From Chitinophagaceae bacterium LGM1 (lineage in GTDB: Bacteria; Bacteroidota; Bacteroidia; Chitinophagales; Chitinophagaceae): 64,000 nucleotides of DNA. Shown piece after piece: positions 34,275 through 43,199 of this stretch (positions are counted from its first letter, which is position 1; each line of letters begins with the position of its first letter). Where the stretch lies: NCBI GenBank assembly GCA_018604165.1, contig CP075895.1:1759501-1823500 (forward strand), given 5' to 3'. A model generated the notes under the pieces. That model searched no databases. It saw only the letters and a program-made list of their open reading frames with translations, and was not told the origin of the DNA. Both the position numbers and the translations under genes were made by a program.

Positions 34275-34425
34275 ATTTTTAACCGCAAAGACGCTAAGGC
34301 GCAAATGGGTCTCGCAAAATAACTCATGTTGTGTAAAACCTCATTTCGTGAGATGGCTTCATGCTTCGCCATGACTCGTGTTATACAAACAAGGCAAATC
34401 CATTAATCCAGATAATCGTGGTTTA
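34275..34425. repeat. Second copy of the GCAAAGACGC intergenic element (inverted)
   Basis: In reverse complement this runs AACCACGATTATCTGGATTA, then ATGGATTTGCC, a variable middle, then TTTGCGCCTTAGCGTCTTTG, then CGGTTAAAAAT. Copy 24633-24741 has the same ends and order. The middle holds an extra segment (ATGGCTTC and CGCCATGAC) resembling the CATTGCGA-type element. It fills the whole gap between the convergent MFS and M1 peptidase genes. Confidence 0.75.
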
Positions 34426-36282
34426 CTACTTCACCAATTTATCCAACGTCATTTGTGCAAGCGGGTGGTAATTCATGCGGTATTTGTTGTAGATGTCTTT
34501 AGCCATTTGCTGCTTACCTGTTGTCATCATTTCTTCGTACAACGGTTCTAAGAATTTACGACGCCCTACCCTGCTCAAAAACTTGTCTATAGCTGCATAA
34601 GCAGGTTTGTAATCGGCAGCTACTGCCATCACATACCATTGGTCGGCTATCTCACTGTTGCCGCTATTGGTAAAGTTGTAAGCAGCGTCCAACGCCTGCA
34701 TTTGTGCTGTGTTAAGTGGTTTGGGCATCTTGCGCAAGAAGTGCAACCACTCGTTGGTACTCCATCCTGTGGTTACCATTTCTCTGGCAGGCTTGCCTTG
34801 CAGAAAAGCAGCACGCGCCTCATCTACTTTTACAAATCTTTCGGGGTTGGTACGCGGGCAGTTGGCAGGTATGCCTGCACCATATACCCATGCTTTTATG
34901 TCTATCTTATCTGCCAGTGCTTTGTCTCCATGTATCAGGTTGGCATCCAGGTAGGTAAGAAACTGCTCTGTAGTAATGGTTTTGAAAGCGTGTTCATCAA
35001 AATACTTTTTCAGGAAAGCATCCATCTTTTCTCGCCCTACATTTATCTCTATCAGTTTCAGCAATGCAGCACCTTTCTCGTAAGCTATATCTGTCAGCCC
35101 ATCATCGGGGTCACGTCCTGTCAGGTCAAGTTTCAGGTCTGTGTCTTTACTTTCTTTACCGAGGTCTGCAACCGTTTTCTCAAGGTCTTGATAACCGAGT
35201 TCCCACAGCATGTCTGCATAGCTCTTATCCGTCATGCTCTCTGTAAGCCTGCGCTCGAAGTACACGGTAAAACCCTCGTTCAGCCAAAAGTCGTTCCATG
35301 TAGCATTGGTAACAAGGTTGCCGCTCCAGTTGTGTGCCAGCTCGTGTGCTATCAGGTTCATGAGCGATCTGTCTCCCGCAATGATGGTTGGTGTACAGAA
35401 AGTAAGCTTAGGATTTTCCATACCACCTATGGGGAAGCCTGGTGGCAACACCAGCGCATCGTACCTACCCCAGCGATAAGGACCATATAACTGTTCTGCC
35501 ATCTGCACCATCTTGCCTACTTCCTCAAACTCGTACCGTGCTTTGTCTATCATGGCAGGCTCTGCATATACACCTGTACGCTCATCTATCGGCTTGAAAG
35601 TAATATCGCCCACTGCCAATGCCATGAGGTATGCTGGTACAGGTACATCCATCTTAAAGTTATATACACCACTGTCATTTTTCTGTTGCGGGTTTTCTGC
35701 ACTCATCAATGCCATCAACCCTTTAGGTACTGTTACCCTTGCACTATAGGTAAAACGAATACCCGGGCCATCGGCACATGGTATCCAAGAGCGTGCGTAG
35801 ATAGACTCTGATTGTGTATATAAGAAAGGATGTTGTTTACCATTGGTTTGTTGCGGTTCCAGCCACTGCAAGGCTCGTGGGTTATCGCCCGTAGCATAGT
35901 AAATAACTACTTTGCCGCTTTCTTTCTCAATAGGTATTTTTAAGGCACTACCAATATGTGGCAAAGACGGTCCCCATACATAATCTGTGCGTTTGCCATC
36001 TACCAATATGCTATCTACACTTAGCTGGTAAGCATCTAAAATCAGCTTATCCGTTGCAGATACATTTTCAATATCCCAGGTAGCAGTGCCTCTTATTTTT
36101 CTGGCTTCAAAGTCAACGGCTATATCCAGATGCAGGTGTTTTAATTTCACCTTATCTGCATTGCTTTGTGTGTGCTTATCGATAGCGTTGCTGTCAACAG
36201 CCTGTGTAGTTTCTTTTGTTGTATTATTGTTGCAAGATGCAAAGATACTTGCCAGTGCAATGAGCGTTAATAACTTCTTCAT
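34426..36282 (-). CDS. M1-family aminopeptidase lipoprotein, leukotriene A4 hydrolase-like
   Basis: 618 residues. Lipobox IFASC (Cys17), so anchored outside the cytoplasm. The substrate motif GGMENPKLTF and zinc site IAHELAHNWSGN, then FWLNEGFTVYFE are nearly identical in layout to human LTA4H. A C-terminal all-helical domain (about 470-618) matches the LTA4H C-terminal region, a different architecture from the M1 enzyme at 11872. The role is probably extracytoplasmic peptide trimming. A 33-base gap separates it from the upstream ABC permease gene on the same strand. Confidence 0.92.
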   Translation of the reverse strand: MKKLLTLIALASIFASCNNNTTKETTQAVDSNAIDKHTQSNADKVKLKHLHLDIAVDFEARKIRGTATWDIENVSATDKLILDAYQLSVDSILVDGKRTDYVWGPSLPHIGSALKIPIEKESGKVVIYYATGDNPRALQWLEPQQTNGKQHPFLYTQSESIYARSWIPCADGPGIRFTYSARVTVPKGLMALMSAENPQQKNDSGVYNFKMDVPVPAYLMALAVGDITFKPIDERTGVYAEPAMIDKARYEFEEVGKMVQMAEQLYGPYRWGRYDALVLPPGFPIGGMENPKLTFCTPTIIAGDRSLMNLIAHELAHNWSGNLVTNATWNDFWLNEGFTVYFERRLTESMTDKSYADMLWELGYQDLEKTVADLGKESKDTDLKLDLTGRDPDDGLTDIAYEKGAALLKLIEINVGREKMDAFLKKYFDEHAFKTITTEQFLTYLDANLIHGDKALADKIDIKAWVYGAGIPANCPRTNPERFVKVDEARAAFLQGKPAREMVTTGWSTNEWLHFLRKMPKPLNTAQMQALDAAYNFTNSGNSEIADQWYVMAVAADYKPAYAAIDKFLSRVGRRKFLEPLYEEMMTTGKQQMAKDIYNKYRMNYHPLAQMTLDKLVK

Positions 36283-36315
36283 GTATAAAACCTGATACTG
36301 TTTTTGAATAATTAG

Positions 36316-38013
36316 TTAAGCGGCATCTTCCGCCATCTTCAGTTGTTGCCAGCTTGTGTTGGTGTAGCTATCCCAAAGTGTCCACAGCATAGCTATAGAT
36401 AATAGTGCCAGCAATATCTTCAACCACAAAAAATACAGGAAATAATGTGCCGCACCCATACAACCCATAAAGAGCATAGCCGCAATCATCTTAACGATAG
36501 CAGTACCCACTTTTGTTTTCATCTGTTCGGGCATTGAGAATGGCAGATACCTGTTGCCGAAATACATAAGCACCAATACATATACTGTAACATTGGTAGT
36601 AGCCAATATAATATCTATTACAGCACCAATGCCCCATACGTACAATACAAATGCCGATACCACTATTACAAAAGGCATGTAATACTTTACCCACATGGCT
36701 TTGAAAGCACCACCCATCATACGCCCCGGCTTTTCCATTGGCGATGAATAGTATATCCACGATGCTTTGTATTGCTCTGTGATGTTCATATTGGTTACTG
36801 TGTTGAGCAGTACGAATGATGTCATATACAATAACAGCAAGTGCGATTTAGAATCTGCCATGCGGTCTAACACTTCATCAAAAGGCACATTACCACTCAA
36901 AAAGATATAGAAGAAATAAACGAACACATACGCAAAGCCCGGGTACACCTTCAGCTTAAAACTACGGCTACGGGCTGTTTGCAGCCATGCTAATGAAAAG
37001 CCTGCTTTGGATGCTGCCGTACGGTTAAACACACTACCGAGTGTCAGGTACAGTTTACTGCTCTTCACTTTCTTAGCATTCTTCTTTGGTGCTTCTACCT
37101 CTACTCCATCTATCGCACTTATCTTGCGTATAAAGCTGGGTGCAAAGAATTTCACCGTTACCCATAGCATGATGAATGGTGTGAATACGGCCAATATGCT
37201 CAACCAACCTGTGCCTTGTATTTTTGCTGCATTAGGTTCTATCCAATACCAGCAAGCAGCCAGCCAATAGGTAGGTGTATATTTTATCCACTCCACTGTC
37301 AGTATGTTGAACTGCTCAAAGATGTTGCTTTCTGACAAGCGGGGCATGAAATAGAATGTGGTGAACAGAATGATGGAAAATACTATCTGAAAATAGCTGA
37401 TGATGTCTTTAAACCTCTCGGGTTTAGATAGTTTCAGCAAAAGCATATAACAGCCCATCACTAAAAACAAGCAAATGAACGTGAGCAGCAACATGGGTAT
37501 CGGAAACCACAAAGCACCTTTCCATCCATGCAAGTAGCTCCACAATATCCACGGGATGACAGACATGGGAAATACACTACGGAAGAAGTAGATGAAAATG
37601 TGCAATGCCCGTGACAGAAATATTGTTCTATCATTCACAGGTTTGGGAAATATAATCAGCTTATCGCGGGTATCTATCAATACGTTGGAAAAATCACTTA
37701 TCAACCCGAATGTCAACAAAACCGTCAGCATGGTGTAGAAACTGAATAAACCCATGTATGGCTCACTTTCAAACATGATGAGAGGGAAAACATACATAAC
37801 ACCAACAAACAAACCTACGATGAAGGTGAGTGTAGAAGCATAGTTGCTTTTTTTCTTCTTAGCATTGTTCTGTGGCCGCCCCATTGTCAGGGGTTTGCGG
37901 TCATCCATTTTCAGCTTTACGCTTAGTATGGCTTTCAGTTGTGTTACATCAGCACCCAATCTTTTCCACAAGCCTTTGGGCAACATGATGAGATACAGCA
38001 GTATTTTATTCAT
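36316..38013 (-). CDS. ABC-2-like transporter permease
   Basis: 565 residues, about 10 to 12 hydrophobic helices with cytoplasmic loops rich in Lys (KKNAKKVKSSK). No strong motif, but it lies six bases downstream of an ABC ATPase gene, the arrangement of ABC exporters of the ABC-2 type. The long N-terminal soluble stretch (1-60) and internal basic loop are unusual. Substrate unknown. Confidence 0.75.
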   Translation of the reverse strand: MNKILLYLIMLPKGLWKRLGADVTQLKAILSVKLKMDDRKPLTMGRPQNNAKKKKSNYASTLTFIVGLFVGVMYVFPLIMFESEPYMGLFSFYTMLTVLLTFGLISDFSNVLIDTRDKLIIFPKPVNDRTIFLSRALHIFIYFFRSVFPMSVIPWILWSYLHGWKGALWFPIPMLLLTFICLFLVMGCYMLLLKLSKPERFKDIISYFQIVFSIILFTTFYFMPRLSESNIFEQFNILTVEWIKYTPTYWLAACWYWIEPNAAKIQGTGWLSILAVFTPFIMLWVTVKFFAPSFIRKISAIDGVEVEAPKKNAKKVKSSKLYLTLGSVFNRTAASKAGFSLAWLQTARSRSFKLKVYPGFAYVFVYFFYIFLSGNVPFDEVLDRMADSKSHLLLLYMTSFVLLNTVTNMNITEQYKASWIYYSSPMEKPGRMMGGAFKAMWVKYYMPFVIVVSAFVLYVWGIGAVIDIILATTNVTVYVLVLMYFGNRYLPFSMPEQMKTKVGTAIVKMIAAMLFMGCMGAAHYFLYFLWLKILLALLSIAMLWTLWDSYTNTSWQQLKMAEDAA

Positions 38014-38018
38014 ATCGC

Positions 38019-38810
38019 TTACAGTTGTTCGTTGGTGTTATTACTTGTCATGGCCGATGCGAAATCACCCGCTTTACCCATCAGGTTATCAGCCATTGTC
38101 AGTTTAGAGAATATCTGCTCCAGGCTTTGTCCGCTACCTGCACGCAATTCTTCAAACGTACCATTGGCTAAGATGATTCCTTTATCTATCAGTACGATGG
38201 TATCGGATACTTTTTCTACTACATCCATCATGTGCGAGCAGTAGAAGATAGTTTTACCCTCTTGCTTCAGGCGTTGCAGCAATTCCTTTACCAGTATCAC
38301 TGCATTGGCATCCAAGCCAGACAAAGGTTCGTCTAATATCACAATAGACGGATTGTGCAACAACCCCGATGCCAACAATACCTTCTGGCGCATACCCTTA
38401 GAAAAACTATCCATACGCTGGTCTATATTATCTGCAAGTCCAAAGGAGTCCAGCATCTTTACCATACGTTCTTCTATCAGGTTGGCATCCATACCGTAGA
38501 GCGTACCTGTAAAATGCAGGTATTCACGTGGTGTCAGCAGGTCATACAGTTCTGCCAATTCAGGTACATAACCTATCATCCGCTTAATGTCCATCAGGTT
38601 TTCGCGCAGGTCTTTGCCTGCTACCTGTACGTTGCCCGTGTAGTCTTGTATTACACCCGTCAGCACTTTTACGGTGGTAGATTTACCCGCACCGTTAGGG
38701 CCTATGTAGCCTATTATCTGCCCGGGATATACTTCTAGGTTAATATTATTCAATACCGTCTTTTCGCCGTATTGCTTGCAGAGGTTTGTTATAGATATGA
38801 TTGGTTGCAT
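38019..38810 (-). CDS. ABC transporter ATP-binding protein
   Basis: 263 residues. Walker A GPNGAGKSTT (about 38-47), Q-loop GYVPELAELYD, signature FSKGMRQKVLLA, Walker B IVILDEPLSGLD, switch His YCSHMMD. This places it in the Ccm/Nat/Drug-exporter group that pairs with ABC-2 permeases. Operon with the permease downstream. Confidence 0.92.
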   Translation of the reverse strand: MQPIISITNLCKQYGEKTVLNNINLEVYPGQIIGYIGPNGAGKSTTVKVLTGVIQDYTGNVQVAGKDLRENLMDIKRMIGYVPELAELYDLLTPREYLHFTGTLYGMDANLIEERMVKMLDSFGLADNIDQRMDSFSKGMRQKVLLASGLLHNPSIVILDEPLSGLDANAVILVKELLQRLKQEGKTIFYCSHMMDVVEKVSDTIVLIDKGIILANGTFEELRAGSGQSLEQIFSKLTMADNLMGKAGDFASAMTSNNTNEQL

Positions 38811-38828
38811 AATAGTTGTAAAAATAAA

Positions 38829-38861
38829 ATTCCCCTACGGATAAATGCCAGCAAGGGGAAT
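38829..38861 (-). terminator. Terminator after the Rossmann-fold reductase gene
   Basis: ATTCCCCT (38829-38836) pairs perfectly with 38854-38861; 17-base loop; followed by TTTATTTT on the minus strand. It separates the reductase from the ABC operon. Confidence 0.6.
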
Positions 38862-38892
38862 AATTAATGTAAAATAACCTGTAAGGGGTGAT

Positions 38893-39537
38893 TTATGCTT
38901 TCAACAGCTTGAAGGCGTGCGACCAGTGGTTGTTCATAAAGCCGGGTATGCACCACAACATACACAACGGCTCAATAGCCCTGCCAGCAGTAGCTTTACC
39001 CATATCTTCTACTTCCCATCCAAACTTATCCAGTATATCACTCACATCTTGCTTGGCAGCATTATTATTACCACATATAAACATAGATGGCTTACCTTCT
39101 TTAAAAGATGGATTGACCATAAAGCCACTACCCACACTATTAAATGCCTTAACAAAATGCACTTCGGGGAAGCGAGCCTGCAATATTTCTATCAGCGACT
39201 CTTCTGTGGTAAAAAACTTCAATACCCCATCTTGTGGTGGCTCTGCACCTATGGGGTTGGTAGGGTCTATCACCGTTTTGTGCATAAAGTGCTGCGGACC
39301 TGCTGTGTCAATAACATCTGCCGCTACCCTACCACCTACTGCCAATATCAATATCTCACCAAACTTAGCAGCGTCTTCAAAGCTACCCACACTTGCCTTA
39401 TCACCGGCTTGGGCTTTCCAATCGCTTAGTTTGGCAGCATCTCTTGTGCCAAGCATCACTTCATGCCCATATTTTATAAAGCCAATACCCAATGCCTTAG
39501 CTACTGCCCCCGAACCTAATATGCCTATTTTTTTCAT
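38893..39537 (-). CDS. NADPH-dependent F420-reductase-like dinucleotide-binding protein
   Basis: 214 residues. N-terminal Rossmann motif IGILGSGAVAKALGIGF, then GHEVMLGTRDAAKL where Arg would contact the NADP 2'-phosphate, and DPTNPIG and KAFNSVGSGF typical of the NADP oxidoreductase/F420 reductase-like family. F420 itself is not expected in this group, so the true substrate is unknown. Confidence 0.82.
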   Translation of the reverse strand: MKKIGILGSGAVAKALGIGFIKYGHEVMLGTRDAAKLSDWKAQAGDKASVGSFEDAAKFGEILILAVGGRVAADVIDTAGPQHFMHKTVIDPTNPIGAEPPQDGVLKFFTTEESLIEILQARFPEVHFVKAFNSVGSGFMVNPSFKEGKPSMFICGNNNAAKQDVSDILDKFGWEVEDMGKATAGRAIEPLCMLWCIPGFMNNHWSHAFKLLKA

Positions 39538-39797
39538 TGTATTTGTTTTGATGGCAATTTATCGGAAATGACTATTAAAACACAGAGTGTATATATTGAC
39601 TTTACTTATGGCATGATTGCAAATACAAATAAATTAAATTTAACATATGGTCGTCAGAAGCCTAAAAATGCTTAACATAAAGATATTTTTGCCGAGCATA
39701 CCCAACATAGGCTAAAAAATTTATGTCTATGTTAGCTGAAATGAGTTAAATAACTTATTTTTAAGAGTTCCTAAAAACAATTTAATAATTGCAATAT

Positions 39798-42700
39798 ATG
39801 CAGATTCGTTACAAGTTACTATTGCTGGTATTATTAGTACTATTTGGCAAAACAACGAAAGCAGACCACTTCGCAGCTGGCGATATGCACCTTACTTATA
39901 TAGGTGAAGGGTTGGATGGTTGTACAGGTACTACTGAATACAAATATGAATTAGTTTTCGATTGGTACAGGGCATGTGACCCTGGTAATGCGCCAATAGG
40001 TGCTTATGGCAATATCAGTTGGCGTAGTGCCACAGCAGTTGCCGCAGGTTTACCAGGCGCTACCGGCGGATTCAATTTCTCTGACCCAGGCGTGGTTTTT
40101 ACGAGAGATACGCTTGATGAGTTGTGTGATACTTTTCACAGACTGAGTTCATGTTTCACCAACAATGCTGCATCTCCATTAGGATTTGAGCGTGGCCGTT
40201 TTGTGTATGTATTAACACTACCTTCTGCACAACCGGATTGGACATTCTGGTTTGCAAGTTGCTGTACGTCAAACTTTTTAAACAATGTACCTTGGTATCA
40301 AAGCTTCTATATCGAGTGTATGCTGAATAACGTAGTTAAATACAATAACAGCACGCCACGCTTTACAGTTGCACCATTACCATATTTGTGTAATAACCAG
40401 CCATCTGTTTTCTTAAATGGCCCCGGAGACCCGAACAATGACTCAATGCGTACTTACAATATAGTACACTATACACATACTGCACCAACAGCTACACCTA
40501 CGTGGCTTGCATTTACAGCTCCATATTCTTTAGCAGACCCGATAGGCTCTGCTGCATCAAACCCTTGGCGAGTAGATTCATTGACAGGTGCAGCTTATTT
40601 TACACCAACGAATGCAGGTCGTTATACATTAGACTTTCAGTGTGATGAATATGATCCTAAAACAAAAGTGCTAACAGGTTACATACGCCGTACTTGCGAG
40701 GTGAACGTATTTAACTGTACATACCCACCCCCTACGATGGACACATTGCCATTAAGCATTAGTGGTGCATACTTCCAAACTGACAAGAAACGTATACTGG
40801 CATGTCCTGGTAGTAACATTACGTTTACGGTTAATGGCAGGTCAGTCAATACAACCAGTAAAGTTTACCTGAGTACCTCTAACACAAATATATCAGGCTA
40901 TACATTTACTACTACCGGTACAGGTACCAGTAATGCCAGTGGCACTTTCTCTTGGACACCAACTATAACTGACATAGGAGATTTTTCTATAACAATCGTA
41001 TCAAAAGACTCTACGTGTAGTAATACAGGTACGTTGATTGTACAGAAGAATTTCATTGTTGTAAAAATAAAAGTAACAGCAGGTTTAGACGCAGGCAAAG
41101 ATCAACCTTTCTGTGATTTGACACCATCACCGAAACAATTGTTTGTACGTGGCACTGAAGACCTGACTACTTTTAAATGGACTGACATAAGTGGTGGGCC
41201 TGCCAAAGACCTGTCTGCTGACAATATTAACAATCCTATTGCAACACCTTCTGTTACAACAACCTATGTAGTTTCATCAAATGAGCTTACGGGTAGCTGT
41301 AAATCGTCAGATACTGTTTCAATTTTCAAAGACACTACAAATGCAGTGGATATATTTCCACAACAATCACCTTTTGTAATGTGTCGTCCAAACTATTTGC
41401 AATTAGATTTATCATTGAAAGGCGACGGCCCTCGTAACAACCTTATGTGCGGTCCTTCTAACCAGTTGTTACCTGCTACTTCTGATTCTATAGATATATA
41501 TGGTTCCAGTACGTTTGGTAGTGGTTTTTCTTACGATACTGCCGGCTTGAATACTTCATTGTTCTATACTTATGAAGTTCGTACAGCAAAGCATCAATTC
41601 CTGATTCGCAAATCGGAGTTGAGGGAATATGGCATAGAATCAGCTACTTTGCGTGGGTTATCTTTTGAGACAGATAAGTCTTCTCTTCCTGCAAACTTTG
41701 AGTATGCTAATTTTTCTATTTCTTTGAAATGCGTAGACACTTCTTTCAGAGAAATGAACAAAAACAGATTTGAATCAGGCTTGATACCTGTTTATATTGC
41801 AACAGGGCCTACTTACTTCCCCAACGCAAGGCATTACTTTACATTCGACACACCATATGACATTGATACTACCAAGAATCTGATTGTAGAATTCTGTTAC
41901 AGAAATAACCCGCAATTCACTTCTGGTGCTTGTACACCTCTTTCAGGCAATCCCCCTTTATTGAAGTATATGCCAACAACATATGTTTCAGGTATCGAAT
42001 TGAAGGGAGCAAACAATGCCACACTATCGGTTTGTAATGTTACTAATGACCCAAATATTAAACCTAAAACCGCACGCCCTGTTTTAAGGTTCTTCTACAC
42101 ACCAGCACCAGCACTACCATTTGGCTTCAAATGGGAGCCAGGTCAATATTTATCAGACTCTTCGAGCAAACAGCCTTTGGCGTATATCCCTAAATCTACA
42201 CGCTACACAATCAATACGTTTGGTAAGAGCGGTTGTTTGATACGCGATACTATAGATATAGTAGTCCCTGTACACGACTTCTACGTACTCCCCAAAGACA
42301 CATCTATCTGCTTTGGCGAAACAGCTCCATTATCTGTTAAAAACGGTACTTATTTCGAGTGGTTTGAGTTTGAGAATGGTAAGTTCAAATCAGCACACGA
42401 ATCGCTGAACTGTGACCGTTGCCCCAACCCGATAGCGAAGCCTAAAAAGACGACACACTACAAAATAAAAGTAGGTGATGAACTCTTCTGCTACGATACC
42501 ATAGATGCGTTTATAGAAGTAAAACCATTGCCGATAGTTAAGATACTGACCAATGACACGGTAATAAAATACGGTAAGAGCATACAGCTGATGGTAAACG
42601 GAGCCCGCCTCTACAACTGGACACCGGTATCGTCGCTGAACAACCCGAACATTTCTTACCCGGTAGCTACGCCTACAGAATCTACCCAATATGTGGTAGG

Positions 42701-43028
42701 TGGTATAGCCAGCAACGGTTGTGTATCGTTTGATACGGTACGCGTAGGTTTGGATTATCGTGACAATCTGTTTATCCCGACAGCATTCAGCCCGAATGGC
42801 GATGGCAAGAACGATGTGTTCAAAGTATCGAACATGACATTCCAACGTTATACAGAGTTCCGTGTGTTCAACCGCTGGGGCCAGGAGATATACAATGGCA
42901 ACAAAGGATGGGATGGTATGTGGAAGGGCGTAGTACAGGAAGCAGGTGTATATACCTACCTGATACGAGTAGCCTACCCTGATGGCGAGATAGAAACCTA
43001 CAAGGGTGATGTAACACTGGTGAAATAA
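39798..43028 (+). CDS. Giant T9SS type B surface protein 1
   Basis: 1076 residues from ATG 39798, which gives a clean signal peptide ending KTTKA; a TTG three codons earlier is less likely. The N-terminal module (DHFAAGDMHLTYIGEGLDGC) is shared with the next large gene. Several Ig/PKD-like segments follow, with repeated phrases such as NPIATPSVTTTYVV and YPVATPTESTQYVV. The C-terminus is the gliding-motility type B sorting domain (FIPTAFSPNGDGKNDVFKV, FRVFNRWGQEIYNG, GVYTYLIRV, VTLVK). Expected to be secreted by the type IX system and attached to the surface as an adhesin-like protein. Codon use shifts toward G/C from about 42240 to the end. Confidence 0.88.
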   Translation: MQIRYKLLLLVLLVLFGKTTKADHFAAGDMHLTYIGEGLDGCTGTTEYKYELVFDWYRACDPGNAPIGAYGNISWRSATAVAAGLPGATGGFNFSDPGVVFTRDTLDELCDTFHRLSSCFTNNAASPLGFERGRFVYVLTLPSAQPDWTFWFASCCTSNFLNNVPWYQSFYIECMLNNVVKYNNSTPRFTVAPLPYLCNNQPSVFLNGPGDPNNDSMRTYNIVHYTHTAPTATPTWLAFTAPYSLADPIGSAASNPWRVDSLTGAAYFTPTNAGRYTLDFQCDEYDPKTKVLTGYIRRTCEVNVFNCTYPPPTMDTLPLSISGAYFQTDKKRILACPGSNITFTVNGRSVNTTSKVYLSTSNTNISGYTFTTTGTGTSNASGTFSWTPTITDIGDFSITIVSKDSTCSNTGTLIVQKNFIVVKIKVTAGLDAGKDQPFCDLTPSPKQLFVRGTEDLTTFKWTDISGGPAKDLSADNINNPIATPSVTTTYVVSSNELTGSCKSSDTVSIFKDTTNAVDIFPQQSPFVMCRPNYLQLDLSLKGDGPRNNLMCGPSNQLLPATSDSIDIYGSSTFGSGFSYDTAGLNTSLFYTYEVRTAKHQFLIRKSELREYGIESATLRGLSFETDKSSLPANFEYANFSISLKCVDTSFREMNKNRFESGLIPVYIATGPTYFPNARHYFTFDTPYDIDTTKNLIVEFCYRNNPQFTSGACTPLSGNPPLLKYMPTTYVSGIELKGANNATLSVCNVTNDPNIKPKTARPVLRFFYTPAPALPFGFKWEPGQYLSDSSSKQPLAYIPKSTRYTINTFGKSGCLIRDTIDIVVPVHDFYVLPKDTSICFGETAPLSVKNGTYFEWFEFENGKFKSAHESLNCDRCPNPIAKPKKTTHYKIKVGDELFCYDTIDAFIEVKPLPIVKILTNDTVIKYGKSIQLMVNGARLYNWTPVSSLNNPNISYPVATPTESTQYVVGGIASNGCVSFDTVRVGLDYRDNLFIPTAFSPNGDGKNDVFKVSNMTFQRYTEFRVFNRWGQEIYNGNKGWDGMWKGVVQEAGVYTYLIRVAYPDGEIETYKGDVTLVK

Positions 43029-43045
43029 GAACATATAGTTATAAT

Positions 43046-43089
43046 AAAAGCAATAATCCCTGCCAAATGGCAGGGATTATTGCTTTTTA
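43046..43089 (+). terminator. Strong terminator after giant protein 1
   Basis: About 19-20 perfectly paired bases per arm (43046-43065 with 43068-43087) around a tiny loop, starting AAAAGCAATAATCCC and ending in TTTTT. Confidence 0.9.
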
Positions 43090-43199
43090 AGAATTGTTAA
43101 AGAATACCCAACATTATTGTATAAAACGTAGTCTATATTAATAGAAATATTGTTTTAAAAGACGTATTTTTAAAAAACTATCAGATAACACTTATTTAT

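Noticed and set aside
34639-35490. 283-codon plus-strand reading frame
   Set aside because: Antisense shadow of the LTA4H-like M1 peptidase, whose motifs are intact on the minus strand.
38888-39571. 227-codon plus-strand reading frame
   Set aside because: Antisense to the Rossmann-fold reductase, which has a clear dinucleotide-binding motif.
42390-43034. 214-codon minus-strand reading frame
   Set aside because: Antisense to the T9SS sorting-domain region of giant protein 1.
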